Origin: Ruminococcus flavefaciens
Lineage (GTDB): Bacteria; Bacillota; Clostridia; Oscillospirales; Ruminococcaceae
Length of the DNA stretch: 64,000 nucleotides
Direction of reading: 5' to 3'
Assembly: GCA_023667045.1 (NCBI GenBank)
Contig: JAMPAU010000004.1
Coordinates: 80,589 to 144,588 of the forward strand
Shown: positions 16,689-26,629 of the stretch, one piece after another
Layout: each line of letters starts with the position of its first letter
Numbering within the stretch: position 1 is the stretch's first letter
The notes under the pieces: model-generated
Seen by the model: only the letters and a program-made list of their open reading frames with translations
The model's database searches: none
What the model was told of the DNA's origin: nothing
Position numbers and translations under genes: made by a program

Positions 16689-19019
16689 ATGGCAGTAAAG
16701 CATATTCCAATTGCAACAATGAAATTCAGAGTAAGAGTCGTAATGACACTGGTCTTTTTTTTGCTGTTTCTTGTGGTGGCGGTAAACTTCTTTCATATTT
16801 CCGTGACCGAAAATGAAAAGTATCAGGCAATGGCAAATGACCAGCATTTCGGCTCTATACTTATCTCAGCACACAGAGGTTCAATATACGATTCAAAAGG
16901 TTCAACCCTTGCAAAAAGTGCCTCTGTATACAAGGTCTTCCTTGACCCAAGACAGTTTCAGAAAGAACTCAAGTCCCTACAGGAGTCCATTGACTCACGC
17001 ACAAAGAAAAAACTTGACGGCGACTACAAGGCGGAATACGACGAGGACGGCAACGAACTTAATCCTCTGCCCGAATCCGCCGAGGCTTTCAAGAATGACG
17101 CTATAAATTTTCTTTCTGAAAAACTCGGCATAACTACCGAAGAAGTTTCTGAGGCAATGGAAGCTAACAACCAGTACAGCAGATTAAAGGAACAAGTTGA
17201 AAAGCCGATAGCCGATGAGGTACTGGCGTTTTTTGACCAGTATGAACTTATTTCGCTTAACGTCGAGGAAGATACAAAAAGATACTATCCGCACAATGAA
17301 CTCGCCGCCTCTGTGATAGGCTTCACGTCTGCCGGCGGTGAGGGTATGTATGGCGTTGAGGCTTATTATGACGACTATCTCGCCGGAGTTAACGGCAAAA
17401 CTATTTCGGCGAAAGACTCTAACGGCAATGAACTGCCTTACAGATATTCAAAGACCTATTCCGCTAAAAACGGCGATGACGTATATCTTACCATTGATTC
17501 AGAAATTCAGTATACTCTTGAAAAACACCTTGAGGAAATGGTGACGGAATTTGAAGTGAAAAATCGTGCTTGTGCCATTCTCATGAACGCCAAGACAGGT
17601 GCTATTTACGGCATGGCTACAAATCCGAGTTTCGACCTCAACCACCCGTATGAAGTCGCCGACCCTCTGGCTATCGAGAGAATCTCAAAGCTTACCGGAG
17701 ACGCTAAAAAGCAGGCAGTCGGAAATGCCCTTGAGGCTCAGTGGAAAAACAAGTGCATTACTGAAATCTATGAACCGGGTTCGGTTTTCAAGGTAATCAC
17801 AAGTTCGGCGGCGATTGAAGAAAACCTCATAGACCTTGCCAATGATAATTTTTACTGTTCCGGTTCTGTAACAATTCCAGGTGCAGCACCTATCCACTGC
17901 CACGACTGGAACGGTCACGGAGCTCAGACTTTTCAGGAAGCTCTCACTCATTCGTGCAACCCCGCATTTATGGAAATAGGCTCACGGCTCGGCATTGATA
18001 AATTCTGTTATTACTATGAAGCTTTCGGTCTTAAAGAACAGACTGGCATAGATTTGCCGGCAGAGGGCGTGGGAATCGGTTTTGAGGCAGAAAATATGTC
18101 TGAAGTTGACCTTGCTGTAAGTGCTTTCGGACAGGGCGATACTCTCACCCCTATAGAAATGATTACTTCTTACTGTGCGGCTATAAACGGCGGTTATCTG
18201 CTACAGCCGTATGTAGTTGACAAGATTGTTGACGAAGACGGAAATGTAGTTCTCAAAAATGAAAGAACGGTACGCAGACAGGTTGTTTCAGAGGAGACAT
18301 CTGAAAAAGTCAGAACAGCTCTCGGAAACGTAGTAACGGGAAGCAGTGGCGGTAATGTAAGCATAAAAGGATATTCAATAGGCGGAAAATCGGGAACGTC
18401 TGAACGTCTCAGTCTTGACAAGGATAAATACGGTGCTTCTTATGTATGCTTCACTCCTGTTGAAGACCCTGAAATAATTCTGCTTGTTCTTGCCGATATG
18501 CCCAATGAAGACATCGGCTATTACGGAAGTACCGTTGCAGTTCCGACAGCAAGACACATCTTTGAAGATGTTCTGCCTTACCTTGGCTATTACCCCGAAT
18601 ATACGGACGAGGAAGTTGAAGAACTTGACGTTAAGATACCGCTCCTTGAGGGTTCTATAAGCGACGCAAAGGCAACTCTCGAAGGTCTCGGTATTACATA
18701 CGAAATAATCGGAAACGGCATTGAGGTTGTGGCACAGTCACCGCAGACTGGTTCTTCTGTAGCAAAGGGCGGTTGTGTATATCTCTATACCGAAAAGGGC
18801 AATAACATTGAATATACAACAGTTCCGGATTTGCAGTATGCTACACCGGAAGTAGCCAACGAGACTATAACATACTGTCAGCTTAATTACGTTGCAAAGG
18901 GTGCGTCGGTAAAGAGGAATAACGCCGTTGTAAACAGCCAGTCAATTCCGGCAGGAACAAGAGTTCCTATCGGTACTACAATTGAACTGGAATTTATTGT
19001 AAACGAAAATCAAGATTAG
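16689..19019 (+). CDS. Division penicillin-binding protein with PASTA domains (FtsI/SpoVD type)
   Basis: This class B transpeptidase cross-links septal peptidoglycan with FtsW. In 776 residues it shows an N-terminal membrane anchor (about 16-38), the PBP dimerisation region, and a transpeptidase domain with the nucleophile Ser365 and Lys368 (SVFK), Ser422-Cys-Asn424 (SCN) and KSGT at 567-570. Two PASTA-like domains close the protein (about 650-710 and 712-776). The PASTA tail matches SpoVD/PBP2x rather than Gram-negative FtsI. It is the only such PBP in the cluster, so it probably serves vegetative division. Confidence 0.93.
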   Translation: MAVKHIPIATMKFRVRVVMTLVFFLLFLVVAVNFFHISVTENEKYQAMANDQHFGSILISAHRGSIYDSKGSTLAKSASVYKVFLDPRQFQKELKSLQESIDSRTKKKLDGDYKAEYDEDGNELNPLPESAEAFKNDAINFLSEKLGITTEEVSEAMEANNQYSRLKEQVEKPIADEVLAFFDQYELISLNVEEDTKRYYPHNELAASVIGFTSAGGEGMYGVEAYYDDYLAGVNGKTISAKDSNGNELPYRYSKTYSAKNGDDVYLTIDSEIQYTLEKHLEEMVTEFEVKNRACAILMNAKTGAIYGMATNPSFDLNHPYEVADPLAIERISKLTGDAKKQAVGNALEAQWKNKCITEIYEPGSVFKVITSSAAIEENLIDLANDNFYCSGSVTIPGAAPIHCHDWNGHGAQTFQEALTHSCNPAFMEIGSRLGIDKFCYYYEAFGLKEQTGIDLPAEGVGIGFEAENMSEVDLAVSAFGQGDTLTPIEMITSYCAAINGGYLLQPYVVDKIVDEDGNVVLKNERTVRRQVVSEETSEKVRTALGNVVTGSSGGNVSIKGYSIGGKSGTSERLSLDKDKYGASYVCFTPVEDPEIILLVLADMPNEDIGYYGSTVAVPTARHIFEDVLPYLGYYPEYTDEEVEELDVKIPLLEGSISDAKATLEGLGITYEIIGNGIEVVAQSPQTGSSVAKGGCVYLYTEKGNNIEYTTVPDLQYATPEVANETITYCQLNYVAKGASVKRNNAVVNSQSIPAGTRVPIGTTIELEFIVNENQD

Positions 19020-19038
19020 TACGGAGGCGGTTTTATTA

Positions 19039-20469
19039 ATGAAACTTAATGAATTGATTGAAGATTATTCGGGCAGTCTTGCGGAATGTGACATAACTTC
19101 CGTAACAGACGATACACGGAAAGTCGAAAAAGGAAGTCTGTTTTTCTGCGTAAAGGGTGCAAAATTTGATGGTCATACGTCAGCCTCTGAAATGCTTGAA
19201 AAGGGTGCTGTGGCGGTAGTGTGCGAACATGATTTAGGTTTGGGCGAACGTCAGATTATTACGGAAAATTCACGCCGTCTTTATGGTAAAGCCTGCTCGG
19301 CGTGGTTCGGACACCCCGAAAGAAAACTGAAAATGATAGGCGTTACCGGCACTAACGGCAAGACTACCACAACAAACATTATAAAGCACATTCTTATGCA
19401 GAACGGTCACAAGACTGGTCTTGTCGGCACTATTCAGAACGAAATAGGCGACGAAATTTTACACACCGACAATACAACGCCCTTTGCTTTTGACTTCATG
19501 GCTCTGCTTGACAGAATGGTTAAATCCGGCTGTGAGTACGTCGTTATGGAAGTTTCCTCTTTTGGACTGGTTCAGAACCGTATCGGCTCGTCGCATTTTG
19601 ACGTTGCACTCTTTACCAACCTGACACAAGACCACCTTGACTATCACAAGGACATGGAAGACTACTATCAAGCTAAAAAACTTCTTTTCAGTATGTGTGA
19701 TACGGCTTTATGCAATATTGACGACAGTTACGGAAAACGCCTTTACAGTGAAATATCCTGCAATGAACGCTCTTTCAGTGTTGAGGATAAGGCGGATTTC
19801 CGTGCAGAAAATATTTCAATAAAGGCTTCCGGCTCGTATTTCGACTTATGCTATAATGGTAAGTCCTATCCGGTAAAGACCAACATGACCGGAATGTTTA
19901 ATATCTCTAACGTTCTTGGTGCTGTGGCTGTATGTATTGAGGAGGGAATACCTGTTGATGATATTATATCAGCGGTCGGAAACTACAAAGGCGTTAAAGG
20001 TCGCTGTGAGATAATCCCGACCGGCAAGGACTTTACAGTGATATGCGACTATGCACACACTCCCGACGCTCTGGAGAACGTTCTGAGAAGTCTCAAACCC
20101 TATGCAGAAAACCGCCTTGTGTGTCTTTTCGGGTGCGGTGGCAACAGGGACTCGGCAAAACGTCCTAAAATGGCACGTTCAGCATCAGAGTATGCCGACA
20201 AGCTCATAGTTACGTCGGATAACCCACGTGACGAAAACCCAAAATCAATCATAAATGAGGTTCTCACGGGGCTTGCTGAAAGCAGTGTGCCGTATGATGT
20301 GGTAACAGACAGGCGTGAAGCTATTTATCATGCCTTGAAAACTGCTGAAAAAGGTGATATAATAGTACTTGCCGGAAAAGGTCATGAGGATTATCAAATT
20401 CTTGAAAATAACAGGCACATTCACTTTGACGAGCGTGAAGTTGTGGCAGACGGTCTGAAACTTCTTTAA
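19039..20469 (+). CDS. murE: UDP-MurNAc-tripeptide ligase MurE, diaminopimelate type
   Basis: MurE adds the third residue of the stem peptide. The 476 residues show the ATP loop GTNGKTT (104-110), the KGHE-type segment GKGHEDYQ near the C-terminus, and DNPR at 394-397. DNPR marks enzymes that add meso-diaminopimelate, whereas lysine-adding enzymes differ there. This predicts an A1gamma-type wall. It starts 19 bases after the PBP gene with GGAGG upstream. Confidence 0.95.
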   Translation: MKLNELIEDYSGSLAECDITSVTDDTRKVEKGSLFFCVKGAKFDGHTSASEMLEKGAVAVVCEHDLGLGERQIITENSRRLYGKACSAWFGHPERKLKMIGVTGTNGKTTTTNIIKHILMQNGHKTGLVGTIQNEIGDEILHTDNTTPFAFDFMALLDRMVKSGCEYVVMEVSSFGLVQNRIGSSHFDVALFTNLTQDHLDYHKDMEDYYQAKKLLFSMCDTALCNIDDSYGKRLYSEISCNERSFSVEDKADFRAENISIKASGSYFDLCYNGKSYPVKTNMTGMFNISNVLGAVAVCIEEGIPVDDIISAVGNYKGVKGRCEIIPTGKDFTVICDYAHTPDALENVLRSLKPYAENRLVCLFGCGGNRDSAKRPKMARSASEYADKLIVTSDNPRDENPKSIINEVLTGLAESSVPYDVVTDRREAIYHALKTAEKGDIIVLAGKGHEDYQILENNRHIHFDEREVVADGLKLL

Positions 20470-20513
20470 AGCTCTCTGTCACCGGAAATAATCAACATTG
20501 GAGTTGTTATAAA

Positions 20514-21557
20514 ATGTCATTTTGGATAATAAATTTACTTACAGCACTGCTGTCATTTATCATTGCGGGATTTTCGGGCTTTAAGATAGTTCCTTTCCTG
20601 CACAGGCTGAAATTCGGTCAGCCTATCAAAACAGAAGACGGTCCTCAGTGGCACGCCAAAAAACAAGGCACTCCCACAATGGGCGGATTCATGTTTATCC
20701 TTTCAACTATAATCACATCAATAGCAGGCTACTGGATTTACCGCTGGAAAGTCGGCATTGATATGACCAATCCCGAAAACCACTATTCATTTTACCGTCT
20801 GCTGACGTGTATAGTCTTTTCCGCACTTTTCGGACTTATAGGCTTTATTGACGACTTTATAAAGGTAAAGCGTAAAAACAACGACGGTCTCACGCCTATT
20901 CAGAAAATAATATTACAGGTTATATTTGCGGTAGGATTTCTTTTTGCCATGAATAGATTCGGCGATACTTCTACAGTCATCAATCTTGGATTCTGGCAAA
21001 GTCCGCCCCTTAAAATTTTCTACTATATTTTAATGATACCTGTTATCATTTATCTGACAAATGCCGTAAACCTCACTGACGGCGTTGACGGTCTGTGCGG
21101 TTCGGTTACATTTGTTTCAATGCTTGTCTTTACTGTAGCGTGTTCAATTCTCAAACAGAGTGAAATATCATATTTTACAATGGCACTTGCCGGAGGCTGT
21201 CTCGGATTTCTTCTGTGGAATCTCAACCCTGCCAAATGCTTTATGGGCGATACCGGCTCAATGTTTCTTGGTGCGTCAGTAACAGCGGTAGGACTTGTGC
21301 TTCACAATCATCTGCTTCTGCTTCTCGTTGCTATGGTTTACATACTGGAAGCACTTTCAGTTGTCATTCAGGTAAGCTATTTCAAGTATACCAAAAAAAC
21401 AAGCCCCGACCATCAAGGAAAAAGAATATTCAAGATGACCCCTATTCACCACCACTTTGAGATGAGCGGTTTCGGAGAATACGATATAGTCATTACTTTT
21501 TCACTCGCCGGCATTATTTTCGGAATACTGGGTATAATTTCATTGCTTGTATTCTGA
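20514..21557 (+). CDS. mraY: Phospho-MurNAc-pentapeptide transferase MraY
   Basis: MraY moves phospho-MurNAc-pentapeptide to undecaprenyl phosphate, making lipid I at the inner membrane face. The 347-residue multispanning protein has the family landmarks GTPTMGG, the aspartate pair IDDFIKV, NAVNLTDGVDGL, FMGDTGS and the C-terminal MTPIHHHFE. The usual next gene, murD, is missing; ftsW follows directly. Confidence 0.96.
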   Translation: MSFWIINLLTALLSFIIAGFSGFKIVPFLHRLKFGQPIKTEDGPQWHAKKQGTPTMGGFMFILSTIITSIAGYWIYRWKVGIDMTNPENHYSFYRLLTCIVFSALFGLIGFIDDFIKVKRKNNDGLTPIQKIILQVIFAVGFLFAMNRFGDTSTVINLGFWQSPPLKIFYYILMIPVIIYLTNAVNLTDGVDGLCGSVTFVSMLVFTVACSILKQSEISYFTMALAGGCLGFLLWNLNPAKCFMGDTGSMFLGASVTAVGLVLHNHLLLLLVAMVYILEALSVVIQVSYFKYTKKTSPDHQGKRIFKMTPIHHHFEMSGFGEYDIVITFSLAGIIFGILGIISLLVF

Positions 21558-21599
21558 AAGCTCTAAACTTTCTACACGGAACAAATAAGGGAGGATTTA

Positions 21600-22841
21600 A
21601 TGACAGCACGCAAAAAAAAGAACAAATCAGCCGGAATCTTCCGGACTTTTATAGGCGATGGAAAACAGAGCGATATAAGCCTTTCATTTTTTGCTTATGT
21701 GATGATACTGCTTGTCGTAGGGCTTGTCATGATGTCGTCCGCAAGTTATGCGTGGGCTTACAGCGAACACGACGGAGACGGTTTGTTTTATGCCAAGAAT
21801 CAGCTGAAAAACGCTATTATAGGTTTTGTGGCGATGATTTTCTTCATGAAAATGGACTATCATAATTTCAAGAAAATCAAGCTGCCGCTTTTGAAAAAAC
21901 TTAATATTGCCGGTCTGCTTTATTTTGTCGGATTTGTATTGCTTGTGCTTGTTCTTGCAATCGGTAATGATGAGGGCGGTTCTATGGGTGCTAAACGCTG
22001 GCTTGATATAGGACCTATAAACCTACAGCCGTCAGAGGTCGCCAAGCTTGCTATTATAATATTCTTTGCCTACAGCATGGAAAAAGACGGCAAGAAAATG
22101 GATACATTCAAGACAGGCATTATTAAATACGGTCTTCTCATGGGAGTATATGCAGGGCTTCTTTACTTTGAGCCACACCTTTCCGGTATCATACTTATCG
22201 GCTGTATATCAATTGCTATGATTCTATGCGGAGGTGCAAACAGAAAACAGTTTCTTGCACTCGGCATAAGTGCAATTATCGCCGGAGTATCAGTAATTGC
22301 ATACCAAGCGTCTCAGCCGGGCAGTTATGTTGCAACACGTATAAAATCATGGAAAGACCCTTTCGCAGATGTTCTTAATGATACATGGCAGACAGCTAAT
22401 TCACTCATTGCTATAGGTTCGGGCGGACTTTTCGGTTTAGGTCTCGGAAACTCACGGCAGAAATATTTATATCTTCCGGAAACAAAAAACGACTTTGTTT
22501 TTCCTATAGTCTGTGAGGAACTCGGATTCGTGGGGGCATTGGCTATAATAATAGTATTCTTTCTGCTTGTCGTTGAGGGATTTTCAATAGCCGTACGCTG
22601 TAAAGACCGTTTCGGAATGCTTATAGCCGTCGGAATAACCACACAGATAGGTATTCAGACAGTAGTAAACTTAGGCGTTGTGAGCAATCTCTTTCCAAAT
22701 ACGGGAATAAGTTTACCGTTTTTCAGCTATGGCGGTACGGCACTGATTATGCAGTTGGCGGAAATGGGCATAATGCTGAATATATCTCAGCAGAGGTATT
22801 CCCCGAAAGAAAAAACTGAATCACCGCCAGAAAAGGAGTAG
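21600..22841 (+). CDS. ftsW: Septal glycan polymerase FtsW
   Basis: FtsW is the SEDS-family glycosyltransferase that polymerises lipid II at the septum with its cognate PBP. The 413 residues contain about ten membrane segments, the WLDIGPINLQPSEVAKL signature, the catalytic-region aspartate in KSWKDPF, and the C-terminal GISLPFFSYGGTALI. Gene order next to mraY and murG, with the division PBP upstream, favours FtsW over RodA or SpoVE. Confidence 0.93.
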   Translation: MTARKKKNKSAGIFRTFIGDGKQSDISLSFFAYVMILLVVGLVMMSSASYAWAYSEHDGDGLFYAKNQLKNAIIGFVAMIFFMKMDYHNFKKIKLPLLKKLNIAGLLYFVGFVLLVLVLAIGNDEGGSMGAKRWLDIGPINLQPSEVAKLAIIIFFAYSMEKDGKKMDTFKTGIIKYGLLMGVYAGLLYFEPHLSGIILIGCISIAMILCGGANRKQFLALGISAIIAGVSVIAYQASQPGSYVATRIKSWKDPFADVLNDTWQTANSLIAIGSGGLFGLGLGNSRQKYLYLPETKNDFVFPIVCEELGFVGALAIIIVFFLLVVEGFSIAVRCKDRFGMLIAVGITTQIGIQTVVNLGVVSNLFPNTGISLPFFSYGGTALIMQLAEMGIMLNISQQRYSPKEKTESPPEKE

Positions 22842-22845
22842 ACAC

Positions 22846-23985
22846 ATGAAAGTTTTAATATCATGCGGAGGTACGGGAGGTCATATAAATCCTGCACTTG
22901 CCATTGCAGATATAATAAAATCAAAATATCCCGATGCGGAGTTTCTCTTTGCAGGAACTCCCAACGGCATGGAAGCCAAGCTTGTGCCAAAAGCCGGATA
23001 TAAGCTTGAAACGATAAAGGCGGCAGGTTTTCAGCGGAAGATTTCCCTTGAAAATGTAAAACGCAATATCAAGGCGGTTACATATCTTGCCATGTCGGGA
23101 AAGCGTTCAAAGGAGATTATATCTAATTTCAATCCGGATATAGCAATAGGAACAGGCGGTTATGCTTCCGGTGCTGTAATCCGGAAAGCCGCCAGAATGG
23201 GCATACCTTCGGCTATACATGAGCAGAACGCCTATCCCGGAGTAACAAATAAACTTCTTGCCAAAGAGGTTGACTATGTAATGCTTACTGTTATAGAGGC
23301 TCTCGACTTCATGGACAAGGACAAATTCGAGTACAGCGTGACAGGTCTGCCAGTGCGTAGCAACATAAACACAATGAGCAAGTCGGAGGCAAGAAAAAAG
23401 CTGGGCTTAAATGGTGATTTCACTATTCTTTCATTCGGCGGAAGTCTCGGTGCAGGCTGTATAAATGAAACTATGGCTGAAACTATCAAGTGGCACACTA
23501 AAAATAATCTCCGGATAAACCACATTCACGGTTACGGCGGTATGGGTAAAGATACTTTTCCGCAGGAGATGAAAAAATCCGGAATCCCTCTCAAATCAAA
23601 TCGTCTGAGAATCACAGAATACATAAACGACATGGACGTATGCCTTTCGGCTTGTGATTTGGTGGTGTGCCGTTCTGGTGCTTCAACACTTGCAGAACTT
23701 GAAACAGCCGGAAAAGCTTCTATACTTATACCGTCGCCGATAGTTGCCGGAAATCACCAGTATCACAACGCTATGGTTCTCGGAAAAGCCGGAGCTTCCG
23801 TTGTAATCGAGCAGAAAGACGTGACGAATGAAAGGATAATTTCCGAGATAGAAAAGCTTTACAAAGACCCCGATAAAGTTACGGCTATGTCGCACAGTGC
23901 CAGAGAGCTTTATCTGAAAGACACTAACAAGCGTATTCTTGATGTTATTGACAAGCTGTACGCAAAGTCTCAGAGCAAAAAGTAA
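22846..23985 (+). CDS. murG: Lipid II synthase MurG
   Basis: MurG adds GlcNAc to lipid I on the cytoplasmic membrane face. The 379 residues show the first glycine loop CGGTGGHINPALAIA, IHEQNAYPGVTNKLL, the second glycine-rich loop SFGGSLGAGCIN, and the donor-site CRSGASTLAELETAGK. AAGGAG inside the end of ftsW gives the ribosome binding site, with a four-base gap. Confidence 0.96.
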   Translation: MKVLISCGGTGGHINPALAIADIIKSKYPDAEFLFAGTPNGMEAKLVPKAGYKLETIKAAGFQRKISLENVKRNIKAVTYLAMSGKRSKEIISNFNPDIAIGTGGYASGAVIRKAARMGIPSAIHEQNAYPGVTNKLLAKEVDYVMLTVIEALDFMDKDKFEYSVTGLPVRSNINTMSKSEARKKLGLNGDFTILSFGGSLGAGCINETMAETIKWHTKNNLRINHIHGYGGMGKDTFPQEMKKSGIPLKSNRLRITEYINDMDVCLSACDLVVCRSGASTLAELETAGKASILIPSPIVAGNHQYHNAMVLGKAGASVVIEQKDVTNERIISEIEKLYKDPDKVTAMSHSARELYLKDTNKRILDVIDKLYAKSQSKK

Positions 23986-24037
23986 CACAAAACCGTTTCA
24001 CAGCATAATATACAAAAAAGTGCTGTGAGGTGGTATA

Positions 24038-25297
24038 ATGCAGAAACTTATAGTAAACGGTGGCAGACGGCTCAGAGGTGAAATAAAGTTGCAGGGCAGT
24101 AAAAACAGCAGTCTGCCGATTATGGCGGGGGCTGTCCTCTGCGGTGAAGAATGCGTACTTAATAACTGCCCTGAGCTTACTGACATATATTCGGCATCAA
24201 GAATAATAAATAATCTTGGTTGTCGGTGCAGGTTTTCGGACAATACGGCGGTGATAAATTCCGCTGATATAAGCGTGACTGAAATTCCGGAAAAACTTAT
24301 GCGTGAAATGCGTTCTTCAATAATCTTCATGGGTGCGGTTCTCGGCAGGACGGGCGAATGTACAGTAAGTATGCCGGGTGGCTGTGAACTCGGTTCACGA
24401 CCTATTGATATGCACCTTTCAGCTATGCGGAAAATGGGCGTTGATATAAAGGAAAGTTATGGCAAGATTATATGCCATGCTGTTTCCGGAAAGGCTCACG
24501 GTGCTAAAATTTCACTGCCTTTTCCTTCGGTGGGGGCAACTGAGAATATTATTCTCTGTGCTGTGACCGCCGACGGCGAGACTGTAATAAATAATTCAGC
24601 ACGTGAACCCGAAATATGCGACCTGTGCGGTTTTCTGAGGGCGTGCGGTGCGGAGATTTCCGGAGACGGCGAAAGCAGAATAGTAATAAAGGGCAAGGAA
24701 AAACTTCACGGCTGTACCTACAGCATAATGCCCGACAGAATAGCCGGAGCTACTTATCTTGCAATGACTGCCAGTACAGGCGGTGAAATTGTACTTACTA
24801 ACGCTTGTGTCGCCGAAACTGAGCCGTTTATTTCTGTACTGGAGCAGACAGGGTGCAGTATAAACACTTATGATGATAAGATTTATCTGCGGAGCGGTTC
24901 ACGGCTTAAAGCTGTAAAAGACAGAATACGCACTATGCCACACCCTGGTTTTCCGACTGACGCACAGGCGGTGCTTATGTCGGCGATTGTCACGGCAGAC
25001 GGTACGAGTGTTTTTGAGGAAAATATTTTTGACTGCCGGTACAGGCATACTGACGCTCTCGTGAAAATGGGTGCGGATATACAGGTACTTGGCAAAATAG
25101 CAGTGGTAAAGGGTGTTTCCGGTCTTCACGGTGCAAATATTGAAGCTACTGATTTGCGTGGAGGTGCTGGAATGGTTGTCGCCTCGCTGACAGCAGAGGG
25201 GACTTCTGAAATATCAGGAATATACCACATTGACAGAGGATATGAAAAAATAGAAAATGCGGTCAGACTTCTCGGCGGAGATATTCGGAGAGTCTGA
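24038..25297 (+). CDS. murA: UDP-GlcNAc 1-carboxyvinyltransferase MurA
   Basis: MurA transfers enolpyruvate from PEP to UDP-GlcNAc, the committed step of peptidoglycan synthesis. In 419 residues it has LQGSKNSSLPIMAG at the start, the catalytic cysteine at position 116 in PGGCELGSRPIDMH, and the C-terminal DLRGGAGMVVA. Cys116 is the residue alkylated by fosfomycin, so normal sensitivity is expected from this copy. Unusually for a MurA it lies inside the division cluster, where MurB is often found. CACAGCA (23999-24005) and TGCTGTG (24021-24027) form a small hairpin next to its ribosome binding site. Confidence 0.94.
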   Translation: MQKLIVNGGRRLRGEIKLQGSKNSSLPIMAGAVLCGEECVLNNCPELTDIYSASRIINNLGCRCRFSDNTAVINSADISVTEIPEKLMREMRSSIIFMGAVLGRTGECTVSMPGGCELGSRPIDMHLSAMRKMGVDIKESYGKIICHAVSGKAHGAKISLPFPSVGATENIILCAVTADGETVINNSAREPEICDLCGFLRACGAEISGDGESRIVIKGKEKLHGCTYSIMPDRIAGATYLAMTASTGGEIVLTNACVAETEPFISVLEQTGCSINTYDDKIYLRSGSRLKAVKDRIRTMPHPGFPTDAQAVLMSAIVTADGTSVFEENIFDCRYRHTDALVKMGADIQVLGKIAVVKGVSGLHGANIEATDLRGGAGMVVASLTAEGTSEISGIYHIDRGYEKIENAVRLLGGDIRRV

Positions 25298-25312
25298 ATT
25301 TATGGAGAAAAT

Positions 25313-26452
25313 ATGAAAGATGTTGAGAAAACTAACATTGAAAGAGCAAACAGCGGAAAACGTATGAGGAGAAGACGACGCAATATGAACCTTTATATTG
25401 CTGTCGTTCTTGTCCTTGTGCTTGTGGCTTTTGTGGCTATGAGCTATACGTTTTTGTTTAATATAGAAAACAGGGTTGTTATAGTTGTTGCCGGAGACCC
25501 CGGTGATACGGAAGAAGAAGCACAGCGTAAAGGCGACGAGGTAGCTGAAAAGTCCGGCGTGAAGAAAGGCGATAATCTTCTGCGTGTCAATACGGAAAAA
25601 AGTGCCGAAAGAATATTCAAAAATGTATCTTTTGTCGAGACTGCCGAAGTACACAGAAATTTTCCGTCAACCCTTGAAATAAAAGTAACATATTGTGTTC
25701 CGTCATTCAATGTGGAATACAAGGGCGGTGTGCTTATAGTAAGCAAACTGGGAAAAATTCTCGAAAACAACAGTTTCCGTACTGACGGTCTGCCAACCAT
25801 ATCCGGTATTAAGCCGGCTACCACTGAGCAGGGAAAAATGCTGTATTCAGAAGACGAACACGAAAACGAGGCTCTTACTGCTATTATGGCAAGCATTCCG
25901 GAAGAAAATGATATTTCGGGCATAGATATGAGCGATGAGTTCGGAATAGTAATTACCTATACAAACGGCACTGTCTTCAAAATGGGAAACTGGAATGACG
26001 CTGAATACAAGCTTAATCTTGCATCAACCGTCATGAATGATGATTCGATAAAAGGAAAAAAAGGCTATCTGACTATGATTGGCTCAAACCAGTGTACCTT
26101 TAGGACAAGCAACGAGCCAATCGGCGTGATTGGCACTGAACCGCCGATACAGACAGATACGGACGGCAACCCCGTAACGCAGAATGTAAGGGAAGAAGTT
26201 AATCCCGAACAGGAAGCTATCTTCAGCGAGTTTAATTCAAGGGCAGACGAAGATAATACAGACGACCAAAATACATACAATAACGATTATGGATATACTT
26301 ATGGCGACCAGTACAGTTATGACCAGTATAACGGCGATGACTATAATTACGGCTACAGTGATTATGATTATAATGGCTATGATTACAGCTATGATTACAA
26401 CAGCTATAATTATGATTATGATAGTTATAACTGGGGCAATGATGCATGGTGA
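25313..26452 (+). CDS. ftsQ: FtsQ/DivIB division protein with Tyr/Asn/Asp-rich tail
   Basis: The 379-residue protein has a basic cytoplasmic start (KRMRRRRRN), one membrane helix (about 26-48) and POTRA-like and beta domains (AEKSGVKKGDNLLRVN, VHRNFPSTLEIKV). This is the FtsQ/DivIB plan, bridging FtsL-DivIC to the septal synthase. From about residue 320 the chain becomes an extracellular tail of roughly 60 residues made almost only of Tyr, Asp, Asn, Gly and Ser. FtsQ proteins do not normally carry such a tail. The gene follows murA by 15 bases. Confidence 0.85.
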   Translation: MKDVEKTNIERANSGKRMRRRRRNMNLYIAVVLVLVLVAFVAMSYTFLFNIENRVVIVVAGDPGDTEEEAQRKGDEVAEKSGVKKGDNLLRVNTEKSAERIFKNVSFVETAEVHRNFPSTLEIKVTYCVPSFNVEYKGGVLIVSKLGKILENNSFRTDGLPTISGIKPATTEQGKMLYSEDEHENEALTAIMASIPEENDISGIDMSDEFGIVITYTNGTVFKMGNWNDAEYKLNLASTVMNDDSIKGKKGYLTMIGSNQCTFRTSNEPIGVIGTEPPIQTDTDGNPVTQNVREEVNPEQEAIFSEFNSRADEDNTDDQNTYNNDYGYTYGDQYSYDQYNGDDYNYGYSDYDYNGYDYSYDYNSYNYDYDSYNWGNDAW

Positions 26453-26532
26453 TGTCAATTTGTACAAAATGCCGTAAAAATCATCTGTTATATTGTCGGA
26501 TTTGCAGAAAATAAAAAATCTTTTTCGGGGAC

Positions 26533-26561
26533 TTGCAAAAAAGATAATATTATGGTAAAAT
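26533..26561 (+). promoter_or_regulatory. ftsZ promoter
   Basis: TTGCAA (26533-26538), 17 bp, TAAAAT (26556-26561) with an extended TGG. It gives ftsZ its own transcription start near 26568, separate from the wall genes upstream. Confidence 0.7.
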
Positions 26562-26629
26562 AATAATTGTATTAGTGTGTAATCAATCTTTGATATAAAA
26601 TTTAGGATAATGCAATAGGAGGAGTTTAA

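Noticed and set aside
25313-26452. Tyr-rich FtsQ tail as a substrate of the BY-kinase
   Set aside because: By topology the tail is extracellular while the kinase is cytoplasmic.
26237-26467. Antisense open frames rich in Ile/Val or His/Tyr opposite the ftsQ end
   Set aside because: They mirror the repetitive Tyr/Asp/Asn codons of ftsQ and have no ribosome binding site or independent support.
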